Below, piece after piece: positions 53,761 to 64,000 of a stretch of 64,000 bases of DNA. Location: NCBI GenBank assembly GCA_029718625.1, contig CM056380.1, forward strand, positions 15,636,005 through 15,700,004, in the 5' to 3' direction. The notes beneath the pieces are model-generated. The model did not search any database. It saw only the letters and a list, made by a program, of their open reading frames with translations, and was not told the origin of the DNA. The translations under genes were made by a program, and so were the position numbers. Origin of the DNA: Synaphobranchus kaupii. Taxonomy: Eukaryota > Chordata > Actinopteri > Anguilliformes > Synaphobranchidae. Positions within the stretch are counted from its first letter, which is position 1. Each line of letters opens with the position of its first letter.

Positions 53761-54954
53761 CCCAACATGCTATGCATTTTGGTCGAAAACATTTCAGTTT
53801 CATGAGCTAATGCAAATTTCTCTTTGTATTCTCTTTTAATAATAATTATTATTGCGTATCAGAGCAAGGCTCCAATAGTAGGCTACCACCGTCTGTTCAT
53901 GCAACACGGCCCTAGGTTGCTCTGGAGCAGGGCTAAGACAGCCTTGGAGGCTCGGGCCGTCTAAAAGGTTGGAGCTCTTGCACTTTCAAGGATTCAGATG
54001 TGAAACGAACCCCAGCCTGGAGCGAAAGGCTCCATTATGAGCTCTCTATTAAAGCTCCAGGGCGGAGTTCAGCGAGAAAAACCTATTAAACAGCCATGTG
54101 ATAGCTGTTGCAGTCCTTTATTTAGGCTCTATAAAAATAAGTCTTCTTTAAAGTTCAGCAGGTACAGCGAGTGACCATTTGACCTGAGGAAAAACCACCA
54201 CAACCGTACAAACAGCAGCCACCGCACCATGTGACTGAGGTAAGGAGAAAAGAGCCAAACACTAAGGAATAAATACACAACAGTTGTTCTATAAAATACT
54301 GATGCATGTATATACACCTACTCGTTTGTGCTGAAATACCCAAGATGCAATGGGGCACGGAGCTTTATAGTGGTCATCTGCACCTGTTGTTATCGAGCAC
54401 CACGCCTAGACTGGTCTGCGGAATACGACTAAATTTATTCTGCATGACCAATTAAATAATTAAAAGGCACTGACAGAGAGCACCAGCTGCTGTTACCGCA
54501 TTATACCACGACTGTTTATGACAGCCAATGAGAACAGTGTTTCGGCTGCCAAGAGCAAAATATACAGGCACAATACAATCACACAACATTGGCACACTAA
54601 TATAAGGTTCTCCTTTCATATTAATTTCAGATATATCTTGATCTTGCATTTTTTCTCCTGTAACACACAGATATTGTCATATTTAATGTAGAGAATAAAA
54701 AATTTAAAAAAAGGTTCCGTTTGCTTACTTACAGCTGTGAATTCCAAAAAAATTATAAATGTCCAGAGCATCCCTCTGCTTTGAAAGAAGGAGCAGGAAA
54801 TGGAATTAAGGCACACCTAATTAGAAAGCATGTTTCCTGTCGGCCACATCTCCTTGGTTTCTGTGTCCATCAATTCCATTAAGCCCCTTGGAAAGCTGTG
54901 CGCTAATCGATACTGCAGCCCTGGCATAACCGGGCAGAAAGATAGCTTAAAGGA
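53761..54954. other. No gene recognised up to the assembly gap
   Basis: AT-rich unique sequence. Small minus-strand frames at 54129-54358 overlap one another in different frames and are not supported. Confidence 0.5.
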
Positions 54955-55454
54955 NNNNNNNNNNNNNNNNNNNNNNNNNNNNNNNNNNNNNNNNNNNNNN
55001 NNNNNNNNNNNNNNNNNNNNNNNNNNNNNNNNNNNNNNNNNNNNNNNNNNNNNNNNNNNNNNNNNNNNNNNNNNNNNNNNNNNNNNNNNNNNNNNNNNNN
55101 NNNNNNNNNNNNNNNNNNNNNNNNNNNNNNNNNNNNNNNNNNNNNNNNNNNNNNNNNNNNNNNNNNNNNNNNNNNNNNNNNNNNNNNNNNNNNNNNNNNN
55201 NNNNNNNNNNNNNNNNNNNNNNNNNNNNNNNNNNNNNNNNNNNNNNNNNNNNNNNNNNNNNNNNNNNNNNNNNNNNNNNNNNNNNNNNNNNNNNNNNNNN
55301 NNNNNNNNNNNNNNNNNNNNNNNNNNNNNNNNNNNNNNNNNNNNNNNNNNNNNNNNNNNNNNNNNNNNNNNNNNNNNNNNNNNNNNNNNNNNNNNNNNNN
55401 NNNNNNNNNNNNNNNNNNNNNNNNNNNNNNNNNNNNNNNNNNNNNNNNNNNNNN
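54955..55454. other. Assembly gap, exactly 500 N
   Basis: A run of exactly 500 N, which looks like a fixed-size scaffold placeholder, so the true size is unknown. It lies upstream of vapb exon 2 on the minus strand and could hide vapb exon 1 and its promoter. Frames running through the N block are meaningless. Confidence 0.98.
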
Positions 55455-57346
55455 CTTTCATGTTTGGCGAAGCAGCAATAAACGAGGTGCTGCACAGAAA
55501 TAAGCAAGCCGCGGCAGCGCGTGTACGCTAAGCTGCTAAGTGATTTTCCCAAGGTTAAAGACGTTTATTTTAAACATTGTCGGTTTACTTGAATAAGTGT
55601 CCAGTCGATTGACATTTTCTTCAGTTGGTTACGTCGTATCTGCGTGTATTGGTGTTTGTAATAGAGTTTCAGAGCAGGACGTCTTGGTGTAAGCTAGTTT
55701 ATAGCCGTGTTTCCGGTAAAAATATGAATTATTGTGAATGGTGTAGTTCTCCTCTGCACCGCAGACAAAATGGGGCTGGTTTAACTATGACAAATAGCAA
55801 ATTTAAACAGAGGGTATTGTGTCACGAGTAATCACATTCATCTCCAGGTGTGTTCTTTGCTGGTTCTTGTTTCTTTTCGTTCTCTCATTTTCAGGTGTTT
55901 AAACAGGGTGATTTTTCTGGTGCCTCGATGCCATACTCTTCTAATGTTCTCTGGTCTTGTCTTTGTCTTTCATTGTCATGATTGTGTAAAGCGGAAATCA
56001 TCTTTAGGAACTGGAAATATGCTGTAAACAACAAAAATAATAATAATTTTGAGAATGTGTATGCGTGTGTATGTGTGTGTGAGTATGTGTGCGTGCGTGT
56101 GCATGTGTGTGTGTCTGTGTATATGCGTGCGTGTGCGCGCGTCACTCGATTCTGTGTCTGCTGGTCTGGGTTTGAGCAGTGAACATGGAGCCCCCTGAAT
56201 GCGCTATATTCGCTCTGCGGGAGACTAGGTTAATCCACACACCGTGGTTGTGAAACAGCACACAACAGGATTTATGTAACTGTCGGAGGACCTCGCCCTC
56301 CACACATTCCCAAAAGTGTTTCCCTGCCCTCTTCTCTGTCCTTGAATAGAATTCCCGGGCGAAGGCCCGATCCGAGGAGTCCTACTCGCGCTGTTCCGTC
56401 GCCATCCCACTCTGCCCGCTTCGCGTCGCGTCCCTTCCTCCGTTCTATTTTCAATCACAAAGCCATTTACTCTTCCTCAGTTCTCCACCGTAATGATGCG
56501 GTTTGGGATCGCGAGGACAGTTCACTTAAGAGCGACACGAACCTGTAAAACCAGGGCATTCTCTGAGAGAACAAGAACGGGAGGTTTTTTCGGTGACGCG
56601 CGGTCAGGGTAGGCAAACCGTCTGCCTTGTGAAAACCCAGCAAAAATAAAATTATTGAATTGCGTACAACGTAAAATAGTCCATTAGCATTTATTGTTTA
56701 CCACACATTTCCTGCAGGGAATATAATGTTTTTTGCTCATATTTATACCAGTACCTTAAGGTGATGAACGTACGTGGTTTGGAAGGCATTGGACAGGACA
56801 CGCCCCTCAGCCAGAGAACGTCTGTGTCTTTTTCCATAAGCTTTTTCCGTGGGGTTTCCTCCGCTGGTCGGCTACAAACGCACTGATATTTTCTACACGC
56901 TGAACTGAGTGAGGTCAGCTGACACCGTGAGGTCACGTGACACTGTGAGGGCAGCGATGCGCCGTGTTCTCCTTGCCTTCCCTCAGTCGCCGCACAGCCA
57001 TGAGCTGCTTTCCATTATCAAGACAGGAATCCTGTAATCATGGTGTCAGCCATGTTGTGACATCACTGGGGAATGCTGGTCAAAGATGACACAAAGCCTT
57101 TTTCTATTGCTAGTCGGGCGAGAAGCTGTGTTCTCATTCCGAGATAATCTTTTGATATTGGATTGCAGTTCTAAGCAGAATAATTGTACACAGATAACTT
57201 AAGATGTGTAGGAGACATTTGCCTAAAATATGGGAAATACTGATGTCATAATGTCACGTGCGAGTTACAGTCTGCCTTCAGCTCATTATTCAGTCAAACG
57301 TCTCTGCAATTAGAACTGTTAAAGATGATTCTCTCCCTCTCCACCT
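55455..57346. other. No gene recognised after the gap
   Basis: GC and CpG rise at 55480-55530 and 56200-56620, possibly the edge of a promoter island, but no exon 1 of vapb was found. A short GT-rich run lies at about 56058-56140. Confidence 0.45.
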
Positions 57347-57515
57347 CAGCTGACGTGCGGTGAGAGTTCTGTCGCAAAATGGCTGCCGTGCATCACCCAG
57401 GCGGGTGCTACAAATTGGTGGTGTTTGAGGCGAGTTTCCCCCTCACCACTGTACAGCGCTTTGAGTGTGCGAAAAGCGCTATATAAAAGCAAGCTATTAT
57501 TATTATTTGTAACCT
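57347..57515 (+). mobile_element. Retroposon fragment with 'GCGCTATATAA' tail
   Basis: GTCGCAAAATGGCTGCCGTG, then ACAGCGCTTTGAGTGTGCGA, then AAAAGCGCTATATAAAAGCA and (TTA)n. I know this tail type from fish SINE/LINE copies; no promoter head is seen. A diverged relative lies at 48297. Confidence 0.65.
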
Positions 57516-58639
57516 TATTTTATTCATTTTTCCCAGTTCTGGAGTGTCCAGGTGCAGACATAGGCCCCGTTCTGTGGCTGCAGGGTTTTGAGTCAGTTTG
57601 AGAGGGAGCAGACTGTCAGGCCTCTCCCCCGAAGCGCGTGGCTGCCGATCGCCTCGTCCCGTTTGTCCGTAGCCCCCCAGCCGAGCGGCGGGAGGACTGC
57701 TTTTCATTCCGTCTGCATAGGCAGACTGTAATTGGTAGCTTGACCAGAGGGGGCGCTGTTCTGTGATTAGAACCCTGCCAGCTGAAACCCGTCCTCCTGG
57801 GTGAAGCTGTAGCCACCAACTGTCTCTATTGGCCCTGGATCAGATTCAATACCACACCATAATTCTTGTCGTAACAGTGAAAGCCAGTGCTTTAGGACGA
57901 CAAACTGCCATCTCTAAACTTGGCAAACAAAATCGGTACCTGGGCCCTAGGACCTGGAACTGGGCTCTGAAATCTGTAAGTGGGCCATACAACCCGGAAG
58001 TGAAAAGCGTCTACAGTAGGATCGAGGTCAATTCTATTTCAATTCAGGGAATCGACTGAAATTCATCTGAATTGAAAACAAAAATCCTCATGGAGCATTA
58101 TGGGTGTTTTCTCCCAGAGTGAACTTCCTGAACTGCCTGACCCATAATAGAACCGCCCCCCCCAATCCTGCGGCTCAGTCATCGCCAGGACAGGAAGTGT
58201 GCGCTCCAACAGGAAGTGCGGCACAAGGGCGAGACACCTACAGGAAGTGCGGCCACGTGGGACTTCAAACAGCGACAGGCACGAGCCGGAGGTGAAGAAA
58301 TGAGAACGAAGATGGAGGCGGGAGAGGAGAAGAAAAGGGGGGAGGGGGGGGGTGCGTGTAGAAAGAGAGAGAGAGGTTTGTAAGGACAGGGTGGAGGGTT
58401 TCTATTGTACGTAGGTAAAATAATCACGGGTTGTCCCTCAAGAGCACTTTATTTCTGACGAACCCCTCAAAAGCAAACAGAAAGTGCAGCCCGCACCATA
58501 TGTGCGTGAGGGGAACCTCAAGGAGATCATTGATGTTTCAGGGCTAGAGACCACCCATGTCTCACTCCTGCCCACCTCCTCTGGAGAGGCCAGAGGAACA
58601 GACTGCAGTGAAAATGAAGTCAAAAAAAAAAAACAGAAT
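57516..58639. other. No gene recognised
   Basis: Mixed-composition unique sequence with purine-rich runs near 58300-58350. Confidence 0.5.
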
Positions 58640-58672
58640 AGGTGCTCTCTCTCTCTCTCTCTCTCTCTCTCT
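58640..58672. repeat. (CT)n microsatellite
   Basis: About 15 CT dinucleotides, uninterrupted. Confidence 0.95.
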
Positions 58673-59281
58673 AAAAAAGCACAAGGCCGGCAAGTTCTTT
58701 TGCTTGTTTTTTCATTTTTGAACATAATATAAAGCATAAAAATACCACAGAATGTATATACAGGATACTTTTTAAAAATGAATAAACAGACCTCTAAAAA
58801 TATGTTTCTGGGAGTAAAACCATGGTCTGTGAGTATTGTTAGCCAGGACTGTCACTGTTGCTCAGATGACTCGGGTAAGGTGTATGTGCTCACGTTTCTT
58901 CGCATCATAAATGTCTGAAGATTTGCTAAATGCATGTAATGTAATGAAACATGTCAGGCTTATTTTTCTGACATGAGATATTTTTTTCATTCATATTTTA
59001 AATTTGATTTTCTGAGTGATTGAATAAGATTAATAATGGAATTTAATTTATTTAATGAGGAAATCCCTTTGAGATGTATAATGTATTTTACTAAAGAGAC
59101 GTTGCCAAAACATTTGCAAAATAAATACAATAATAAATTATACAGTGACAGGCACATGATGTAACAATGATACACATTAAAAACAAAGACCAATAATATT
59201 TGGTTTCATTTGCAGTGATAGAAGTTGGGGTGGAATACAGACTAGACACAAACACACTCATACAACCCCCCCCCCCTCTCG
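58673..59281. other. No gene recognised, one retroposon-tail fragment
   Basis: AT-rich. GATTTGCTAAATGCATGTAA at about 58920 is a leftover of the fish retroposon tail. Confidence 0.5.
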
Positions 59282-61316
<2,035 letters not shown>

Positions 61317-61484
61317 GGGGGCAGTAGTTTATTTTATTGCTTCTCCACGTTGCGTTTAAACAGATCTGCCTGTTTGTGGAAGTGCGGCCGGCGGTCGGCT
61401 TCCCCATCTTGCAATGCAGTGGTGTTTAATTGGCCTTTGTTGTGGAGACGGGGGGGTGGGGGTTGTTCAGGCTGCCAGGTTTTT

Positions 61485-61543
61485 ATGCACACACACACAC
61501 ACACACGCACACACGCACACACACACACACGCACACACACACA
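61485..61543. repeat. (CA)n microsatellite
   Basis: Imperfect CA repeat with CG interruptions, directly before an ATTCAATTCAATTAATTTTT stretch that begins a fish interspersed repeat. Confidence 0.9.
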
Positions 61544-61710
61544 AATTCAATTCAATTAATTTTTATTTTTCCAGAGACACTGTAACAAAAATTTTGCTAA
61601 AACTCAGCCTGAACCCCCCAAAAAGCATTCAAGTGAGGTAAAAACTCCCCCAGTGGGAAGAAAAGTGCTCAAATGGTGGCGACATAAAACTCCCCAATGG
61701 GAATAAATCT
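61544..61710. mobile_element. Fish interspersed repeat adjoining the 52 bp array
   Basis: AAATTCAATTCAATTAATTT, then GGTAAAAACTCCCCCAGTGG and AAACTCCCCAATGGGAATAA. I associate this AATTCAATT start and 'AACTCCCC..GGGAA' text with a widespread fish repeat. Its next segment is the one amplified at 61711-62330. Confidence 0.5.
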
Positions 61711-62330
61711 CAGGAGGAACCCGGCTATAGAGGGGGACCCCATCCTCCGCTGGCCAGCCTCTCAGGAGGAACCCGGCTCTAGAGGGGGAGCCCATCCTCC
61801 GCTGGCCAGCCTCTCAGGAGGAACCCGGCTATAGAGGGGGAGCCCATCCTCCGCTGGCCAGCCTCTCAGGAGGAACCCGGCTATAGAGGGGGACCCCATC
61901 CTCCGCTGGCCAGCCTCTCAGGAGGAACCCGGCTATAGAGGGGGAGCCCATCCTCCGCTGGCCAGCCTCTCAGGGGTAACCCGGCTATAGAGGGGGACCC
62001 CATCCTCCGCTGGCCAGCCTCTCAGGAGGAACCCGGCTATAGAGGGGGAGCCCATCCTCCGCTGGCCAGCCTCTCAGGAGGAACCCGGCTATAGAGGGGG
62101 ACCCCATCCTCCGCTGGCCAGCCTCTCAGGAGGAACCCGGCTATAGAGGGGGACCCCATCCTCCGCTGGCCAGCCTCTCAGGAGGAACCCGGCTATAGAG
62201 GGGGACCCCATCCTCCGCTGGCCAGCCTCTCAGGAGGAACCCGGCTATAGAGGGGGAGCCCATCCTCCGCTGGCCGGCCTCTCAGGGGTAACCCGGCTAT
62301 AGAGGGGGACCCCATCCTCCGCTGGCCAGC
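61711..62330. repeat. 52 bp tandem repeat, about 12 copies
   Basis: The unit contains CAGGAGGAACCCGGCTATAG and CCATCCTCCGCTGGCCAGCC. Copies differ at GGGACCCC/GGGAGCCC, CTATAG/CTCTAG and AGGAGGAACC/AGGGGTAACC, and the last two types recur, suggesting amplification of multi-copy blocks. Confidence 0.96.
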
Positions 62331-63066
62331 CCAGTGCAATAGTAAATATTGAACAAATGGCAACAGAAATTAAATGAGCGACCTATCTGAGCAGTTCATT
62401 TTGATACACACACACATGCACACACACACAAACATACACACACAATACACATAATACACATAATAATGGACATGTTTGCAACCACCGGTGACTATGACTA
62501 TGTGCACTGACACATATTTACACTGATCTGCTCAAAAGTAGTCATAAATGCAAAAACTCTCATGCATGTCAATGCACCAGAATCAAAGATCATGATCGTC
62601 GGTGTTAAATCAGCTCTGACAGACTACACTTTACCGAGACACATGTAATTCTTCTTGTACTCTGTACAAACTCTGCCGCACGCAGACACACAAACTAACT
62701 TGCGATCGAAAGCAGACGAGGGCTTGGAGGAGAGGGCTTAAATGGAAAAGAACTGCACACAAAAACGGTTAAATCTGCCCTGACAGAGTAAAATGAACTC
62801 TTAAGAGTAATTTTATCCCTTGTGTTAGAGTTGAATTAACACTGAACATTTTATCATGTATAAGTACCCAGTTTCCCTTTTTGAGCCCAGTATAGAATAG
62901 CCCTGCGTCGAGCAGTCTAATCTGACCCACACACATAAAAACCCTCACCTTGCTATAGGAAGTAAAATATAGCAATAGCAGACCTGACAGCAGTTAGTGA
63001 GAGAAAGTGTTCACACTGTAAACAATATCTCGTTTGAATTCAACCCAGTTTATATGAAATCTGTGT
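62331..63066. other. No gene recognised
   Basis: AT-rich with a CA-rich run at about 62405-62462. Near 62838 a MITE end related to 12650-12763 is present. Confidence 0.5.
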
Positions 63067-63512
63067 GGAATGTGCTCTATCAAAGTGAAATGTGCTCTAT
63101 CAGAGGGAAATGTACTCTATCAGAATGAAATGTACTCTACCAGAGTGAAATGCGCTCTATCAGAGTGAAATGTGCTCTATCAGAGTGAAATTGACTATCA
63201 GAGGGAATGTACTCTATCAGAGTGAAATGTGCTCTATAGTGAAATGTGCTGTATCAGAGTGAAATTGACTATCAGAGGGAAATGTGCTCTATCACAGTGA
63301 AATGTGCTCTATCAGAATTAAATGTACTCTATCAGAGTGAAATGTGCTCTATCAGAGTGAAATTTGCTCTATCAGAGTGAAATGTGCTCTATCAGAGTGA
63401 AATTTGCTCTATCAGAGTGAAATGTGCTCTATCAGAGTGAAATGTGCTCTATCAGAGTGAAATTTGCTCTATCAGAGTGAAATGTGCTCTATCAGAGTGA
63501 AATGTGCTCAGA
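63067..63512. repeat. 20 bp tandem repeat, about 22 copies
   Basis: The unit is GAAATGTGCTCTATCAGAGT, with shortened copies near 63190-63280 (TTGACTATCAGAGG type). The 3' copies are the most uniform. Confidence 0.95.
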
Positions 63513-64000
63513 GTGCATGTAAGACACAAAGGAAGCACAAGCTGAACTGGATAAGTGTTTTAACAGCGTGTAAAGGGATGTTAATGGGGGCAGAAATCTG
63601 ACTTGATTTGTGTCTCTACTGCTGTGCTGCTTGAGAAGCCCGTAATTATCACATTTACAGCAAAGAGCTGCTGAATCACGGCCTACAGAGGGCGTGAGCG
63701 CCTGTGTGTGTGTGTGTCTGCAGGTCTAGCCCCAGGCTCCACCTTGCTCAGACCTGACCAATGAGGAAGAGCCAAAGGATGTGGTATGGGTAGCGAGGCG
63801 TATGGCATAGCACCTGAAGTGAACCAAACTGTCATCTACGTGTTCGTTCGGCCTTTTGGTCCTTAATTTCCGTTGGATCAGGCCATGTTTACAATGCAGT
63901 TGGCCGTGATTTGTTCTAACGCAGAAACGTGCTTGTGCGACACAGCTAGGTGACAAAGCTGCGTTGTGGCAGAATGAGACGCTGCTGATGTCATTACATT
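63513..64000. other. No gene recognised at the window end
   Basis: A 76-codon minus-strand frame at 63726-63956 has no recognisable domain. A short (GT)n lies at about 63702-63717. Confidence 0.45.

Noticed and set aside
54817..55552. Frames of 201-233 codons
   Set aside because: They consist mostly of unknown residues from the 500-N gap.
63726..63956. Possible last exon of rab22a, expected upstream of vapb
   Set aside because: The frame has no GTPase motifs or C-terminal CC; synteny alone is not enough.

Overview
This is nuclear DNA from a ray-finned fish, very probably a teleost. The evidence is two vertebrate genes with short coding exons and long AT-rich introns, fish-type transposable elements, tRNA-derived SINEs ending in the fish tail 'GCAGACGC..TTATCC', and long CA/GT microsatellites. 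Nothing bacterial or viral was seen. I cannot name the species.

Layout. (1) 1-9.0 kb is almost entirely tandem repeats: a CpG-rich satellite in two arrays (about 860-1845 and 2845-4455), then arrays of 65 bp, 18 bp, CA-rich and 35 bp units. A 475 bp MITE and a truncated SINE sit between them. (2) 9.0-14.8 kb is mostly unique AT-rich DNA with a GC-rich patch at 11.2-11.7 kb and two small MITEs. (3) 14.78-18.50 kb, plus strand: coding exons 2-4 of apcdd1l, a secreted or membrane Wnt-antagonist relative. One base of frame is lost in the last exon. (4) 18.9-36.2 kb is intergenic, with a complete SINE, two nested transposon structures and a 1.75 kb TIR element. (5) 36.2-50.04 kb, minus strand: exons 2-6 of vapb, the ER membrane tether with an MSP domain. 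Its 11.2 kb intron 2 holds two unusual palindromic Tc1/mariner-like elements. (6) 50-64 kb is vapb intron 1 and/or upstream DNA: a LINE relic, a nested retroposon, a 500-N assembly gap, and long CA/CT, GT, 52 bp and 20 bp arrays. The first vapb exon was not found and may lie in the gap or beyond the window.

The genes. apcdd1l and vapb are convergent, as in the human APCDD1L-VAPB pair on 20q13; the paralogous APCDD1-VAPA pair is also linked. The two proteins act in different places (Wnt signalling at the cell surface; ER contact sites), so the shared position reflects ancestry and not a known joint function.

Most unusual structures. (a) Satellite monomers of about 31 bp are organised into three different higher-order repeats. 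(b) One palindromic core sits inside two unrelated Tc1/mariner-type shells in the same intron; one copy carries a PIF/Harbinger insertion whose empty site is preserved in the other copy. (c) A hAT MITE with a perfect 8 bp target duplication lies inside another TIR element. (d) A hAT MITE with a perfect 8 bp duplication lies inside a SINE. (e) There is a single-base frame break in apcdd1l. No new gene system is supported; the novelty is in repeat architecture.
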